In this document: positions 1 through 9,931 of the stretch, in pieces
How the letters are laid out: every line of letters begins with the position of its first letter
Position numbering within the stretch: the first letter of the stretch is position 1
Assembly: GCF_000374625.1 (NCBI RefSeq)
Contig: NZ_KB894765.1
Span: forward strand, 459,447 to 523,446
Direction of reading: 5' to 3'
DNA: 64,000 nucleotides
Source of the DNA: Allobrachymonas chironomi DSM 19884
Lineage (GTDB): Bacteria; Pseudomonadota; Gammaproteobacteria; Burkholderiales; Burkholderiaceae_C
Notes under the pieces: model-generated
The model's input: the letters and a program-made list of their open reading frames with translations, nothing else
Told to the model about the DNA's origin: nothing
Database searches by the model: none
Translations under genes and position numbers: made by a program

Positions 1-819
1 GGCCTTGCACAGCTCGGTGGTCGGGCCAGCCTGGTTCATGGTGTAGAAATGCAGCGAAGGCGCGCCGCCTTCCAGCAGGCGCTCGCACAGATCGGCCACC
101 ACTTCGTGACCGAAGGCCTTGATGCTGGCCACATCGTCACCGTAGGACTGCAGGCGCAGACGGATCCAGCGCGGGATTTCGGCCCCGCAGGCATCCGAGA
201 AGCGGATCAGCTGGCTGCTGCTGGTGATCGGCATGATGCCGGGCACGATGGGCACGCTCACTCCCAGCGTGGCGGCCTCGTCCACCAGGCGGAAGTAGGC
301 ATCGGCATTGAAGAAATACTGCGTGATGACGCCATTGGCACCGGCATCGACCTTGGCCTTGAGGGCGCGCAGGTCCGCCTCCGGGCTGCGCGCCTGCGGA
401 TGGATTTCGGGATAGCCGGCCACCTCGATATGGAAATAATCCCCGGTTTCGACACGGATAAAGCTGACCAGATCGCTGGCGTGCATGAACTCGCCGCCCA
501 GGCCGTGGCCGCTGGGCAGATCGCCACGCAGCGCCACCAGGCGCTTCACGCCCATCTGGCGCAGCGTGTCCAGCTGCTCGCGCACGCTGGCCTGCGTGGC
601 GCCGACGCAGGAAAAATGGCTGGCCGCCGGCACGTTTTCCTGCAGGATCTCCTGCACGGTATCGAACGTACCCTTTTGCGTGGAACCGCCGGCCCCGTAG
701 GTGACCGAGCAGAACTCGGGCTGCAGGCTGTACAGCTTCTGGCGCGCCAGACGCAGTTTCTCGGCCCCTTCCGGGGTCTTGGGCGGGAAAAATTCAAAAC
801 TCAGGGATGGCGCAGTCAT
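1..819 (-). CDS. metF: 5,10-methylenetetrahydrofolate reductase (3' end cut by window)
   Basis: Reduces 5,10-methylene-THF to 5-methyl-THF, the methyl donor for methionine synthesis; cytoplasmic flavoprotein. 273 codons are visible, so only the last few residues should be missing. Family motifs are clear: FEFFPPK (residues 8-14, with the catalytic-type Glu), GAGGST (42-47) and RGD (98-100), followed by the ITQYFFN segment of the TIM barrel. The start is the ATG at 819, 36 nt after the tlyA stop. It is the last visible gene of the ahcY-HhH-tlyA-metF run, so it can be co-transcribed from the SAH-riboswitch promoter. This couples removal of S-adenosylhomocysteine to regeneration of methionine. 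Confidence 0.97.
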   Translation of the reverse strand, partial: MTAPSLSFEFFPPKTPEGAEKLRLARQKLYSLQPEFCSVTYGAGGSTQKGTFDTVQEILQENVPAASHFSCVGATQASVREQLDTLRQMGVKRLVALRGDLPSGHGLGGEFMHASDLVSFIRVETGDYFHIEVAGYPEIHPQARSPEADLRALKAKVDAGANGVITQYFFNADAYFRLVDEAATLGVSVPIVPGIMPITSSSQLIRFSDACGAEIPRWIRLRLQSYGDDVASIKAFGHEVVADLCERLLEGGAPSLHFYTMNQAGPTTELCKA

Positions 820-855
820 GGCGTCAGTCCTTTTTCAAAAAATCGGTTGTTTGTA

Positions 856-1614
856 TCAGCTGCCGGCCTTGCGGCCATGCAGAAAGAATTCGCGGTTGCC
901 ATCGCCACCGGCAATCGGGCTGTCCAGCCAGTGCAGCACCTCCAGCTGCAGCCCGGCGCAACATTGACGCAGGCGATGCTCCACCTCGGCGTAATGGGCC
1001 GGATCGCGCACGATACCGCCCTTGCCGATCTGCGCCGGCTGCAGCTCGAACTGCGGCTTGACCAGCATCAGCACCCGGCCACCCGGCTTCAGCCAGGGCA
1101 GCACAGCGGGCAGCACCAGCGTCTGCGAAATAAAGGACAGGTCGCCTGCCAGCAGATCAAAGCCGTCCTGCCCGTCCAGTGCCGCCGCCACGGCGGCGGC
1201 ATCACGCGCGTTGAGCTGTTCGTGCGCGCTCACGCGGGCATCGGCACGCAGGCGCGGATGCAACTGGCCCTGGCCCACGTCCAGTCCCGTGACCTGCGCC
1301 GCACCGTGCTGCAACAGGCAATCGGTAAAACCGCCGGTAGACTGGCCCACATCCAGGCAACGCAGACCGGTCACATCCAGACCGATGGCCTGCAGCGCTC
1401 CTTCCAGCTTGAGCCCGCCACGCGACACATAGCGCGTCTCGGCCGCATCCTGCAATTGCAGTTCGGCCTGCACCGGCAGCTCCTCGCCGTTCTTGCGCAC
1501 CGGCTGCCAGGCTGCTCCCGGCAGGCGCCACTGCACACCAGCCGCAATCAGGCGCTGGGCCTGGCTGCGACTGCCGGCGAGCTGGCGTTCTAGCAGCAAC
1601 TGGTCGGCGCGCAT
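856..1614 (-). CDS. tlyA: TlyA-family rRNA methyltransferase / hemolysin-like protein
   Basis: 252 aa. An N-terminal S4 RNA-binding domain (about residues 1-60, starting MRADQLLLERQLAGSRSQA) is followed by a Rossmann FtsJ-type SAM methyltransferase domain with the motif LDVGQSTGGFTDCLLQ. Proteins of this family in other bacteria 2'-O-methylate 16S and/or 23S rRNA; the hemolysin name is historical. The start codon overlaps the stop of the upstream HhH gene (TGATG), so the two are translationally coupled. As a SAM-consuming enzyme it fits an operon whose first gene clears S-adenosylhomocysteine. The exact rRNA target cannot be read from the sequence. Confidence 0.92.
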   Translation of the reverse strand: MRADQLLLERQLAGSRSQAQRLIAAGVQWRLPGAAWQPVRKNGEELPVQAELQLQDAAETRYVSRGGLKLEGALQAIGLDVTGLRCLDVGQSTGGFTDCLLQHGAAQVTGLDVGQGQLHPRLRADARVSAHEQLNARDAAAVAAALDGQDGFDLLAGDLSFISQTLVLPAVLPWLKPGGRVLMLVKPQFELQPAQIGKGGIVRDPAHYAEVEHRLRQCCAGLQLEVLHWLDSPIAGGDGNREFFLHGRKAGS

Positions 1615-1886
1615 CAGGCCTCGCCCTCTTCGTGCAGGTGGTTGGCCAGATCAATGGCGGCACCAATGGCACGGATCGCATGCGGGTTGTTCTTCCAGCA
1701 GGAGGACGCCATCAGGTCGGCAATCTGCGCCACGATTTCCACTGGATCGGCACCCACCAGCGCCGCCAGCGGCGCATGGCCCGTCTGCTCCAGCCGCAGC
1801 AGCACCGCCGGCCCGACCCCTTTCAGGGCCAGCAGGCGTGCGCGCTCGGCATCGGGAAACACGGCGGGACCCAGGGCTTGGGACAT
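1614..1886 (-). CDS. small helix-hairpin-helix protein of unknown function
   Basis: 90 aa, acidic, with an HhH-like segment near the N-terminus (LLALKGVGPAVLLRLEQTG, about residues 18-36), the type of fold that binds DNA backbone non-specifically. The C-terminal half is helical (AIGAAIDLANHL) and I recognise no catalytic motif. It lies between ahcY and tlyA, and its stop overlaps the tlyA ATG. A role in SAM metabolism is not evident; it may simply be co-transcribed. The conserved frame, the coupling and the G+C pattern support a real gene. Confidence 0.75.
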   Translation of the reverse strand: MSQALGPAVFPDAERARLLALKGVGPAVLLRLEQTGHAPLAALVGADPVEIVAQIADLMASSCWKNNPHAIRAIGAAIDLANHLHEEGEA

Positions 1887-1927
1887 GGCAGCAGCTTCAG
1901 GCAGTCAGGGCAGCAATGGCCGTGCCA

Positions 1928-3364
1928 TCAATAGCGGTAGGTATCCGGCTTGTACGGACCCTGCTTCGGCACGCCGATATAGGCCGCCTGCTCGTCGCTC
2001 AGTTCGGTCAGCGTCACGCCCAGCTTGCGCAGCTGCAGGCGCGCTACCTTCTCGTCCAGGTGCTTGGGCAGCACATAGACCTTGCCCACGTCATAGCCTT
2101 CGGGGTGGCAGAACAGCTCCATCTGCGCGATGGTCTGGTTGGCAAAGCTGCTGCTCATCACATAGCTGGGGTGGCCGGTGGCGCAACCCAGGTTGACCAG
2201 ACGGCCCTTGGCCAGCAGGATGATGCGCTTGCCGTCCGGGAAGATCACGTGATCGACCTGCGGCTTGATCTCTTCCCACTGGCACTTCTCCTCCAGTGCC
2301 GCCACCTGAATCTCGTTGTCAAAGTGGCCGATGTTGCAGACGATGGCCTGGTCCTTCATGGCGGCCATGTGCTCGTAGCGGATCACGTCCTTGTTGCCGG
2401 TGGTGGTAACGAAGATGTCGGCCAGCGGCGCAGCTTCTTCCATGGTGACCACGCGGTAGCCTTCCATGGCGGCCTGCAGGGCGCAGATCGGGTCGATCTC
2501 GGTGACCCAGACCTGGGCGCTCAGGGCGCGCAGGGCCTGGGCGCTGCCCTTGCCCACGTCGCCGTAGCCGCAGACCACGGCCACCTTGCCGGCAATCATC
2601 ACATCGGTGGCGCGCTTGATGCCATCCACCAGCGATTCGCGGCAGCCGTACAGGTTGTCGAACTTGCTCTTGGTGACACTGTCGTTGACGTTGATGGCGC
2701 GGAACATCAGTGTGCCCTTGACGGACATTTCCTTCAGGCGGTGCACGCCGGTGGTGGTTTCCTCGGTCACGCCCAGAATTTCGGCGCTCTTGCGGCTGTA
2801 CCAGGTGCCGTCTTCGGCCAGCTTGGCCTTGATGGCGGCAAACAGGATGCGCTCTTCCTCGCTGCCGGGGTTGGCCAGCACGGACGGATCGGTTTCGGCC
2901 TGCTTGCCCAGATGCATCAGCAACGTGGCATCGCCACCGTCATCCAGAATCATGTTGGGGCCTTCGCCGGCGCTGCCCTTGGGGCCGAAGTCGAAGATGC
3001 GGTGGGTGTAGTCCCAATAGTCTTCCAGCGATTCGCCCTTGATGGCGAACACCGGCGTACCGCCGGCGGCAATCGCGGCCGCAGCGTGGTCCTGGGTGGA
3101 GAAGATGTTGCAGGAAGCCCAGCGCACGTCGGCACCCAGCGCCTGCAGCGTCTCGATCAGCACCGCGGTCTGGATCGTCATGTGCAGGCTGCCGGTGATG
3201 CGCGCGCCCTTGAGCGGCTGCGCGGCGGCGTATTCCTCGCGGATCGCCATCAGGCCGGGCATTTCGGTTTCGGCAATGGCGATCTCCTTGCGACCCCAGG
3301 CGGCCAGGGAGATGTCGGCAATGGCGCTGTCAGCGGGCGCCACGGGATGGTGTTGTGCGTTCAT
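1928..3364 (-). CDS. ahcY: S-adenosylhomocysteine hydrolase
   Basis: Hydrolyses S-adenosylhomocysteine to adenosine and homocysteine, relieving product inhibition of methyltransferases; NAD-dependent and cytoplasmic. 478 aa from the ATG at 3364. That start was chosen because a GGAG lies 9 nt upstream and the protein begins MNAQHHPV, whereas the longer frame to 3427 would run into the riboswitch leader. The NAD-binding loop CGYGDVGKG is at residues 265-273 and the C-terminus is KPDTYRY, matching the family's conserved end. It is the first gene of the ahcY-HhH-tlyA-metF run and is preceded by an SAH riboswitch, so it should be induced when its substrate accumulates. Confidence 0.98.
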   Translation of the reverse strand: MNAQHHPVAPADSAIADISLAAWGRKEIAIAETEMPGLMAIREEYAAAQPLKGARITGSLHMTIQTAVLIETLQALGADVRWASCNIFSTQDHAAAAIAAGGTPVFAIKGESLEDYWDYTHRIFDFGPKGSAGEGPNMILDDGGDATLLMHLGKQAETDPSVLANPGSEEERILFAAIKAKLAEDGTWYSRKSAEILGVTEETTTGVHRLKEMSVKGTLMFRAINVNDSVTKSKFDNLYGCRESLVDGIKRATDVMIAGKVAVVCGYGDVGKGSAQALRALSAQVWVTEIDPICALQAAMEGYRVVTMEEAAPLADIFVTTTGNKDVIRYEHMAAMKDQAIVCNIGHFDNEIQVAALEEKCQWEEIKPQVDHVIFPDGKRIILLAKGRLVNLGCATGHPSYVMSSSFANQTIAQMELFCHPEGYDVGKVYVLPKHLDEKVARLQLRKLGVTLTELSDEQAAYIGVPKQGPYKPDTYRY

Positions 3365-3439
3365 GTGGTTTTGCTCCAAAGGATGTTCGGAAAAAACCAG
3401 TGACGGGAGGGGAAATAACATACTCACCGCACCGGATCA

Positions 3440-3514
3440 GGGGGTGAGCGTCGTTGCAAGAATTGCCCAAGCCTCACGCCATGCTGAATCGATGGCGCTG
3501 CAACGCTCCTTGGG
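3440..3514 (-). promoter_or_regulatory. SAH riboswitch upstream of ahcY
   Basis: On the minus strand the leader carries the conserved blocks of the S-adenosylhomocysteine riboswitch: CCCAAGGAGCGTTGCAGCG, then GAGGCTTGGG, then TTGCAACGACGCTCACC. AGCGTTGCA pairs with the closing TGCAACG-ACGCT strand, and CCCAAG can pair with CTTGGG. It starts within a few bases of the predicted transcription start and ends 75 nt before the ahcY ATG. The known class switches ON expression when SAH binds. This identification is by eye from block order and pairing. Confidence 0.9.
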
Positions 3515-3523
3515 ATGGCCGCC

Positions 3524-3552
3524 ATTATAGGGTTTTTCACTCCCGGTGTCGA
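3524..3552 (-). promoter_or_regulatory. sigma70-type promoter of the ahcY operon
   Basis: On the minus strand a TCGACA -35 hexamer (3552-3547) and a perfect TATAAT -10 hexamer (3529-3524) are separated by 17 bp. The expected start of transcription, about 7 nt downstream, is just before the first paired base of the riboswitch, as usual for riboswitch leaders. Confidence 0.8.
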
Positions 3553-3712
3553 ATGCATTTGCTTACAAGTGTTTTCAATACGGGAAAACCCGAGCTGTGT
3601 CCCTCATCCGACATAGTGGCTTTTTTCTTGCATTTGCATGGGGTTAGCACGTCAATGCCGCCTATACTCGCGGCGGACGACAAAACCTTTATGTAACCAA
3701 GGAGAAACCCCG

Positions 3713-4036
3713 ATGAGTAGTGACGTCTATCAGCGGATCAAGGCCAATCCCAAATTCCACGAGCTGGTTGCCAAGCGCAGCCGCTTTGCCTGGACCCTGG
3801 CCATTGTCACACTGGTCCTGTTTTATGGATTCGTGCTGACGGTCGCCTTCAAGCCCGAACTGCTGGGCAAGTTCGTGAGCCCCGGCTCCTCCATGCTCAC
3901 CGTGGGCGTACTGGTCGAACTGCTCATGTTCATCCTGTTCTGGATTCTGACGGCCGTGTACGTGCGCCGTGCCAATACCGAATTCGATGCCCTGAACCAG
4001 CAAATCATCAACGATGCCGTCAAGGGAGGCAAATAA
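3713..4036 (+). CDS. yjcH: DUF485 inner-membrane protein (YjcH-like)
   Basis: 107 aa with two hydrophobic segments (about residues 25-46 and 60-82), the DUF485 pattern of proteins encoded directly before ActP in many proteobacteria. The role is unknown but it is tied to acetate/solute symport by gene pairing. The ATG at 3713 is chosen because AAGGAG lies 8 nt upstream; the longer frame from 3638 lacks a ribosome site. The stop and the actP start share a base (TAATG). A TATACT -10-like box lies at 3663-3668 without a good -35, which could mean an activator is needed. Confidence 0.9.
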   Translation: MSSDVYQRIKANPKFHELVAKRSRFAWTLAIVTLVLFYGFVLTVAFKPELLGKFVSPGSSMLTVGVLVELLMFILFWILTAVYVRRANTEFDALNQQIINDAVKGGK

Positions 4037-5712
4037 TGACGCTCCGCATGCGTAACCTTCTGGCCGGTCTGGCCCTGGCCGGAACTGCCGGCCTGGCCCT
4101 GGCCGCCGGCCCCGATATCGGCGGCGCCACCAAGCAGCCCACCAACTGGCATGCCATCGTCATGTTCCTGTTGTTCGTCTGCCTGACCATGGGCATCACC
4201 TACTGGGCGGCCCGCCGCACCAAGTCGGCTTCCGACTTCTACACCGCCGGCGGCGGCATCACCGGCTTCCAGAACGGTCTGGCGATTGCCGGCGACTACA
4301 TGTCGGCCGCCACGTTGCTGGGTCTGACCGCCATGGTGTTCACCTCCGGCTACGATGGCTACATCTACATGATGGCCTTCTTTGCCGGCTGGCCCATCAT
4401 CCTGTTCCTGATGGCTGAGCGCCTGCGCAACCTGGGCCGCTTCACCTTCTCCGACATCACCGCCTATCGCCTCGACCAGGGCAAGGTGCGTACCATGGCG
4501 GCCGTGTCTTCGCTGACCGTGGTGTGCTTCTACCTGATCGCGCAGATGGTGGGTGCCGGCCAGCTGATCAAGCTGCTGTTCGGCCTGGACTACAACATCG
4601 CGATTTTCGTGGTGGGTATCCTGATGATGGTCTACGTGACCTTTGGCGGCATGGTCGCCACCACCTGGGTGCAGATCATCAAGGCCTGCATGCTGCTGGC
4701 CGGTGGTACGCTGGTGATGCTGTTGGCCTTCAGCCAGTTCGGCTTCTCCTACGACAAGATGGTCGAAAGCGCCATGAACGTGCACAAGCTGAAGGACAAG
4801 CTGGTCTACCCCGGCAGCCTGCTGGCTGACCCGGTCACCGCCATCTCCCTGGGCCTGGGCCTGATGTTCGGTACGGCTGGCCTGCCCCACATCCTGATGC
4901 GCTTCTTCACCGTGACTGACGCCAAGGAAGCCCGCAAGTCGGTGCTGTATGCCTCCGGTTTCGTGGCCTACTTCTTCAACGTGATCTTCATCATGGGTCT
5001 GTCGGCGATCATCATCGTGGGCCAGAACCCCGAGTTCTTCGAAGGCGGTGACCTGGCCGGCAAGCTGGTGGGTGGCGGCAACATGGTTGCCATGCACCTG
5101 TCCAAGGCGGTGGGCGGCAACATGCTGCTGGGCTTCCTGGCGGCCGTGGCCTTCGCCACCATCCTGGCGGTGGTGTCCGGTCTGGCCCTGGCTGGCGCAT
5201 CGGCCATCTCGCACGACCTGTACGCCCGCGTGATCATGAAGGGCAAGGTTTCCGAAGAGAAGGAAATCCGCGTCTCCAAGTACGCCACCGTGGTGCTGGG
5301 CCTGGTCGCCATCGTGCTGGGCATTCTGTTCGAGAACCAGAACGTGGCCTTCATGGTGGGTCTGGCCTTCGGCGTGGCGGCTGCTGCCAACTTCCCGGTG
5401 CTGATCCTGTCCATGTACTGGAAGGGCCTGACCACGCGCGGCGCGCTGTGGGGCGGCTACGGCGGCCTGATCTCTGCCGTGATCTTCGTGGTGCTGTCCA
5501 AGTCGGTGTGGGTGGACGTGCTGCACAACGCAGCCCCGCTGTTCCCGTACACCCAGCCGGCCCTGTTCGCCATGCCGGTGGCCTTCCTGCTGGCCTACAT
5601 CTTCTCCAAGACGGATGGCAGCGTGAAGGGCAAGAAGGAAATCGAAGCCTTCGACGACCAGTACGTGCGTGCACAAACCGGTTTCGGTGCGGCTGCGGCT
5701 TCCAACCACTGA
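4036..5712 (+). CDS. actP: cation/acetate symporter ActP (SSS family)
   Basis: 558 aa. An N-terminal leader-like helix ending [10 protein letters not shown] is followed by some 12-13 hydrophobic segments. The sodium:solute symporter core is recognisable: [18 protein letters not shown] near residue 55 and [16 protein letters not shown] near residue 85, both typical of ActP. It takes up acetate and other short-chain monocarboxylates with a cation. It overlaps yjcH by one base and a strong hairpin terminator follows. Acetate entering here could feed the CoA-transferases and AceK-controlled glyoxylate flux encoded elsewhere in the window. Confidence 0.93.
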   Translation: MTLRMRNLLAGLALAGTAGLALAAGPDIGGATKQPTNWHAIVMFLLFVCLTMGITYWAARRTKSASDFYTAGGGITGFQNGLAIAGDYMSAATLLGLTAMVFTSGYDGYIYMMAFFAGWPIILFLMAERLRNLGRFTFSDITAYRLDQGKVRTMAAVSSLTVVCFYLIAQMVGAGQLIKLLFGLDYNIAIFVVGILMMVYVTFGGMVATTWVQIIKACMLLAGGTLVMLLAFSQFGFSYDKMVESAMNVHKLKDKLVYPGSLLADPVTAISLGLGLMFGTAGLPHILMRFFTVTDAKEARKSVLYASGFVAYFFNVIFIMGLSAIIIVGQNPEFFEGGDLAGKLVGGGNMVAMHLSKAVGGNMLLGFLAAVAFATILAVVSGLALAGASAISHDLYARVIMKGKVSEEKEIRVSKYATVVLGLVAIVLGILFENQNVAFMVGLAFGVAAAANFPVLILSMYWKGLTTRGALWGGYGGLISAVIFVVLSKSVWVDVLHNAAPLFPYTQPALFAMPVAFLLAYIFSKTDGSVKGKKEIEAFDDQYVRAQTGFGAAAASNH

Positions 5713-5760
5713 TCGCCTGATCCCGCCTTGCGGCACATGCCGCAAGGCCTGAAACGGCAA

Positions 5761-5792
5761 AGCCCCTGCATGGCCACATGCAGGGGCTTTTT
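5761..5792. terminator. bidirectional terminator between actP and the 292-aa hypothetical gene
   Basis: A 12-bp stem (AGCCCCTGCATG / CATGCAGGGGCT) with a GCCA loop, followed by TTTT on the plus strand. It sits between convergent genes. A second GC-rich hairpin at 5725-5748 (CCTTGCGGC / GCCGCAAGG) precedes it. Confidence 0.85.
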
Positions 5793-5828
5793 GCTGCCGC
5801 TGGCCGCTCAGATCCGGCGGCGCACCGG

Positions 5829-6707
5829 CTACGGACTGCCGGCCTGCTCGCCCTCTTCCGTGTCACCAATCCAGGGCTGACGGCCAACAGCCGTGGCCGG
5901 CAGCTGGATGGGAGGTGCCAGCGGGGCGATCTGCGGCAGGGAGTCCGGCTGCTCCTGCTGCTGCGCTGCGCCCGCGTGCATGAAGGGCTGGCAGGCTTCA
6001 CGGATACTTTCCCGCTCGCTGCCAGCCAGCGGGGTGCTGCGCTTGTTGAAGCGCTCGCCCTGCAGCACCAGATCCTGCTGGTCCCGCTGCAGTTGCAGAT
6101 CCAGCAGAGGGCGATGCGCCACATGGTCATAGCTCAGGAACGGCGTACCCTTGTTGGTCAGCGGATAGCCCTGCACCTGGTAGCTGTCCGGCTGGTTCGG
6201 CAGGCGATAGCCCACCCACAGCTGCCGCGCCTGTCGGGGCAGGGACAGGCTGTAGGTAGAAGAAAACACATGCTGCGCAGGACTGAACACCGGACGCAAC
6301 TGATCAGGGGAAAAACCGATGACCACATCCTGCGCATAGGACAGGCGGCGACCGTCCAGCACCAGCGTCCGCGGGCGCAGCGCATCCGCATCCAGCAGCC
6401 CCTCGGGCGGGCGCTGGAACAGAGGCAATACCGGGCGTTGATGCGTATCGCGCACTTCCTGCAGCGACAGACTCTGGCCATCCGGTGCCATCTGCCAGCG
6501 GCCACCCGCCAGCAGATCCAGACTGCCTCCCATGAAAGCCAGGCAAAACGTCTGGTCTTCGAGCAGATACAGCTCGCTGACCGTATCGACCGTACTGTGG
6601 CGGTAGGCTCCGGCCAGATCGGCCGGGGCCGGCGCCTGCGCCATGGCCCCGGAACTGGCCAGGGCCAGTGTTACCGCCCAGGGCCGCCAATGTGTGAATG
6701 CCAGCAT
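5829..6707 (-). CDS. secreted hypothetical protein
   Basis: 292 aa from the ATG at 6707. An AAGGAG lies 8 nt upstream of that ATG and inside the longer frame that begins at 6728, which decides the start. The N-terminus is a classical signal peptide (MLAFTHWRPWAVTLALASSGAMA-QA), so the mature protein should be periplasmic. The remainder is polar and Gln/Pro-rich with repeated LxLxxxxxxL patterns suggesting beta structure; I recognise no family. It lies 17 nt downstream of ruvB in the same orientation but is probably functionally unrelated to recombination. Confidence 0.72.
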   Translation of the reverse strand: MLAFTHWRPWAVTLALASSGAMAQAPAPADLAGAYRHSTVDTVSELYLLEDQTFCLAFMGGSLDLLAGGRWQMAPDGQSLSLQEVRDTHQRPVLPLFQRPPEGLLDADALRPRTLVLDGRRLSYAQDVVIGFSPDQLRPVFSPAQHVFSSTYSLSLPRQARQLWVGYRLPNQPDSYQVQGYPLTNKGTPFLSYDHVAHRPLLDLQLQRDQQDLVLQGERFNKRSTPLAGSERESIREACQPFMHAGAAQQQEQPDSLPQIAPLAPPIQLPATAVGRQPWIGDTEEGEQAGSP

Positions 6708-6724
6708 GCCTGTCTCCTTTGTGT

Positions 6725-7801
6725 TCATGGGGTATCGTCAAACAGACCCTGCTTGCCCTGCGACGGCGTCACGCCCAGATGGCGGTACGCCGCCATGGTG
6801 GCAATGCGGCCGCGTGGCGTGCGTTGCAGAAAGCCCTGCTGGATCAGATAGGGTTCGATCACGTCCTCGATGGTGTCGCTTTCCTCGCCGATGCTGGCGG
6901 CGATGTTGTCCAGCCCCACCGGGCCGCCATCAAAGCGGTGCACCACGGCCTCCAGCAGCTTGCGGTCCATCAGGTCGAAGCCCTGCGGATCCACATCCAG
7001 CATGGACAAGGCGCCCTGTGCCATCTGCAGCGTGATGCGGCCATCGCCCTTGACATCGGCATAGTCGCGCACCCGGCGCAACAGGCGGTTGGCAATGCGC
7101 GGCGTGCCCCGGCTGCGACGGGCGATTTCGAAAGCGCCATCTTCGTCAATCGGTGCTCCCAGCAGGCCGGCGCTGCGGCGCACGATGCGCGTCAGCTCTT
7201 CGGCGGTATAGAACTCCAGCCGCGAGACAATGCCGAAGCGGTCACGCAACGGGTTGGTCAGCATGCCGGCACGCGTGGTGGCTCCGACCAGCGTGAAGGG
7301 CTGCAGGTCCAGCTTGATGGAGCGTGCCGCCGGACCTTCGCCAATCATGATGTCGATCTGGTAATCCTCCAGCGCCGGATACAGGATTTCCTCGACCACC
7401 GGTGTCAGGCGGTGGATTTCGTCGATGAACAGCACATCGTTGGGCTCCAGATTGGTCAGCAGTGCGGCCAGATCCTTGGGCTTTTCCAGTACCGGCCCGC
7501 TGGTCTGGTGCAGGCTCACGCCCAGCTCGTGCGCAATGATGTGCGACAGCGTGGTCTTGCCCAGCCCGGGCGGGCCGAACAGCAACACGTGATCGAGTGC
7601 CTCGCCACGCTTGCGCGCTGCGCCGATGAAAATCTCCAGTTGCTCGCGTGCCTTTTCCTGGCCCACGTATTCGTCCAGCAGCTTGGGCCGCAGCGCCCGC
7701 TCCTGCACCTCCTCGCCCGGAGTGGTGGGAGCAGCCGACACCATGCGGCGGGCAGGCTGCGGTGCGGGATTGGAACTCAGGTTGTCTGTCAGTATCGCCA
7801 T
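6725..7801 (-). CDS. ruvB: Holliday junction branch-migration ATPase RuvB
   Basis: 358 aa AAA+ motor that drives branch migration of Holliday junctions with RuvA. Walker A is [13 protein letters not shown] (about residues 73-85), Walker B is LFIDEIHRL, sensor-type GATTRAGML follows, and the C-terminal winged helix ends [15 protein letters not shown]. The N-terminus [18 protein letters not shown] is typical. It follows ruvA with a 33-nt gap, so the two are one operon. Confidence 0.98.
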   Translation of the reverse strand: MAILTDNLSSNPAPQPARRMVSAAPTTPGEEVQERALRPKLLDEYVGQEKAREQLEIFIGAARKRGEALDHVLLFGPPGLGKTTLSHIIAHELGVSLHQTSGPVLEKPKDLAALLTNLEPNDVLFIDEIHRLTPVVEEILYPALEDYQIDIMIGEGPAARSIKLDLQPFTLVGATTRAGMLTNPLRDRFGIVSRLEFYTAEELTRIVRRSAGLLGAPIDEDGAFEIARRSRGTPRIANRLLRRVRDYADVKGDGRITLQMAQGALSMLDVDPQGFDLMDRKLLEAVVHRFDGGPVGLDNIAASIGEESDTIEDVIEPYLIQQGFLQRTPRGRIATMAAYRHLGVTPSQGKQGLFDDTP

Positions 7802-7834
7802 GGCAGGATTATCCGGTCAGTCGCCGTTGTACGT

Positions 7835-8413
7835 TCAGGCCAGCGCCTTCAGCGCCAGCTTGATGCCCTCGCTCACGCCGACATCGGCCGGCAGCTTCTT
7901 CACTGCAGCGGCGGCTTCGCGTTCACTGTAGCCCAGGGCCACCAGCGCCTGCAGGATGTCGTGCTGCTGCTCGTTCTGCGCCACGGCAGTTCCCGCTACC
8001 AGCGGCAGGTCGGCCCCGATCTTGCCCTTGAGCTCCAGCAGCAGGCGCTCGGCGGTCTTCTTGCCAATGCCCGGCACCTTGAGCAGGCGGGCGCTTTCCT
8101 GCTGCGACACGGCCTGCGCCAGATCGGCCACATTCATGCCGGACAGGATGGACAGCGCGGTGCGCGCACCGACTCCGGTGATGCGCAGCAGCTGGCGAAA
8201 CACGCTGCGCTCCTCGGCGGTGGCAAAACCGTAGAGCAGCTGGGCATCCTCGCGCACGACAAAGTGCGTCAGCAGGGTCACCGGCTGGCCAACCGCCGGC
8301 AAATGGTAGAAGGTGCTCATCGGCACATCGACCTCGTAGCCGACACCGTGACAGTCCACCAGCACCTGCGGGGGAGTTTTTTCCAGAAGCGTGCCATTCA
8401 GCCTGCCGATCAT
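7835..8413 (-). CDS. ruvA: Holliday junction DNA-binding protein RuvA
   Basis: 192 aa from the ATG at 8413 ([15 protein letters not shown]); the longer frame would overlap phoH. It forms the tetrameric platform that binds four-way junctions and recruits RuvB. Visible parts are the N-terminal OB fold, tandem HhH motifs ([17 protein letters not shown] and [16 protein letters not shown]) and the C-terminal RuvB-binding domain ([21 protein letters not shown]). It is first of the ruvA-ruvB pair and divergent from phoH with about 50 nt between starts. Confidence 0.97.
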   Translation of the reverse strand: MIGRLNGTLLEKTPPQVLVDCHGVGYEVDVPMSTFYHLPAVGQPVTLLTHFVVREDAQLLYGFATAEERSVFRQLLRITGVGARTALSILSGMNVADLAQAVSQQESARLLKVPGIGKKTAERLLLELKGKIGADLPLVAGTAVAQNEQQHDILQALVALGYSEREAAAAVKKLPADVGVSEGIKLALKALA

Positions 8414-8464
8414 GGGGTATCCTTCTTTTGCATAACGTGTAAAACTTTTCCCCTGATTATCCGC

Positions 8465-9421
8465 GTGATCCTCCGACATTCCTTTACCCCGCCCAATAAC
8501 ACCCGGCTGGCACACCTGTGCGGCCCGCTGGATGAACACCTGCGCACCATCGAGCGCGCGCTGGATGTCAAGATCGCGCACCGCCACGAACAGTTCAAGG
8601 TCGATGGCCACAAGGCCAAGGCCGAGCGTGCCATGGAAATCCTGCAGGCCCTGTACGAGCAGGCCGCGCGCCCGATCACGCCGGCCATGGTGCAGCTGAT
8701 GCTGGTCGGTGATCCGTCCGAGCTCGGTTCACTCGAAGACACCCAGCTGACCACGCGCCGCACCGACCTGCGCGCCCGCACCAGCAACCAGGGCGTCTAC
8801 CTGCAGTCCATCGCCGCCAATGACATCACCTTCGGCATCGGCCCGGCCGGTACCGGCAAGACCTATCTGGCCGTCGCCTGCGCCGTGGACGCGCTGGAGC
8901 GCGGCAATGTGCAGCGCATCATCCTGACGCGCCCGGCGGTAGAGGCCGGTGAGCGCCTGGGCTTTCTGCCCGGCGACATGATCCAGAAGGTCGATCCCTA
9001 TCTGCGTCCGCTGTACGATGCGCTGCACGAGCTGATGGGCTACGAACGCGTGCAGAAGGCCTTCGAGCGCAATGCACTGGAAGTCGCCCCGCTGGCCTTC
9101 ATGCGTGGCCGCACGCTCAACAACGCCTTCGTCATCCTCGACGAGGCGCAGAACACCACGCCCGAGCAGATGAAAATGTTCCTGACCCGCATCGGCTTTG
9201 GCAGCAAGGCAGTGGTCAATGGCGACATCAGCCAGATCGACCTGCCGCGTGGCCAGACCAGCGGCCTGATCGAGGCCGAACGCATCCTGCGCCGGGTGCA
9301 GGGCATTGCCCATGTGCACTTCACCTCGGCCGACGTGGTGCGCCACCCGCTGGTGGCGCGCATTGTCGATGCCTACGATGCCGCCAGCACCACCACCCGC
9401 CGCGACAAGGATCCCGCATGA
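8465..9421 (+). CDS. ybeZ: PhoH-like ATPase/RNA helicase (YbeZ)
   Basis: 318 aa if translation begins at the GTG at 8465, which gives the N-terminus [20 protein letters not shown] seen in relatives. No ATG fits and the Shine-Dalgarno is weak, so the start is uncertain by a few codons. Walker A is [11 protein letters not shown], Walker B is [11 protein letters not shown], and the family block [17 protein letters not shown] is present. The stop overlaps the ybeY start (ATGA). YbeZ partners with the YbeY RNase in ribosome and rRNA quality control in other proteobacteria. Confidence 0.93.
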   Translation: MILRHSFTPPNNTRLAHLCGPLDEHLRTIERALDVKIAHRHEQFKVDGHKAKAERAMEILQALYEQAARPITPAMVQLMLVGDPSELGSLEDTQLTTRRTDLRARTSNQGVYLQSIAANDITFGIGPAGTGKTYLAVACAVDALERGNVQRIILTRPAVEAGERLGFLPGDMIQKVDPYLRPLYDALHELMGYERVQKAFERNALEVAPLAFMRGRTLNNAFVILDEAQNTTPEQMKMFLTRIGFGSKAVVNGDISQIDLPRGQTSGLIEAERILRRVQGIAHVHFTSADVVRHPLVARIVDAYDAASTTTRRDKDPA

Positions 9422-9909
9422 GCCGCACCCTGCCCCCGCTGAGCCTGTCACTGCAGTTTGGCGATTTTGACGATGCCGCCCTCAAGCAGCGCCACCGCGC
9501 CGGGCTCACGCGCCACCGTGTGCAGCGCAGCCTGCGCCACGCCCTGGCCGCTGACGTGGAACAGGCCGAAATCACGGTGCGCATCGTGGACAGCGCCGAA
9601 GGCCAGGCGCTGAACCAGAGCTATCGCCAGAAGGATTACGCCACCAATGTGCTGACCTTTGCCTACTCCGAGGCACCCTTCGTGGCCGCCGATCTGGTGC
9701 TGTGCGCCCCGGTGGTGGAACGCGAAGCGGCCGAACTGGGCAAGCCGCTGGCCGAACACTACACGCACCTGCTGGTACACGGCGCCCTGCACGCCCAGGG
9801 CTGGGACCACGAAACCAGCGACGAGGACGCCGATGCCATGGAGGCGGAGGAAATCCGCATCCTGCACGGCCTGGGGCTGGACAACCCCTATCAGCCGATC
9901 CCGGACTGA
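9418..9909 (+). CDS. ybeY: endoribonuclease YbeY
   Basis: 163 aa metal-dependent single-strand RNase used in 16S rRNA 3'-end maturation and ribosome quality control. The zinc-binding signature HLLVHGALHAQGWDHE (HGxLHxxGxDH) is intact and the conserved LNQSYRQKDYATNVLTF block is present. It is translationally coupled to ybeZ by ATGA. A downstream apolipoprotein acyltransferase or CBS gene often found in this cluster is absent here; the next gene is convergent. Confidence 0.96.
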   Translation: MSRTLPPLSLSLQFGDFDDAALKQRHRAGLTRHRVQRSLRHALAADVEQAEITVRIVDSAEGQALNQSYRQKDYATNVLTFAYSEAPFVAADLVLCAPVVEREAAELGKPLAEHYTHLLVHGALHAQGWDHETSDEDADAMEAEEIRILHGLGLDNPYQPIPD

Positions 9910-9931
9910 GACCGGCCACTGCCCGCCGCCG

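Noticed and set aside
49..1593. A 514-codon plus-strand open frame at the window start
   Set aside because: It is antisense to metF and tlyA, both of which show complete family motifs on the minus strand.
6698..8464. Upstream extension of the phoH frame to position 6698
   Set aside because: It runs antisense through ruvA and ruvB; homology to PhoH begins only at VILRHSF (8465).
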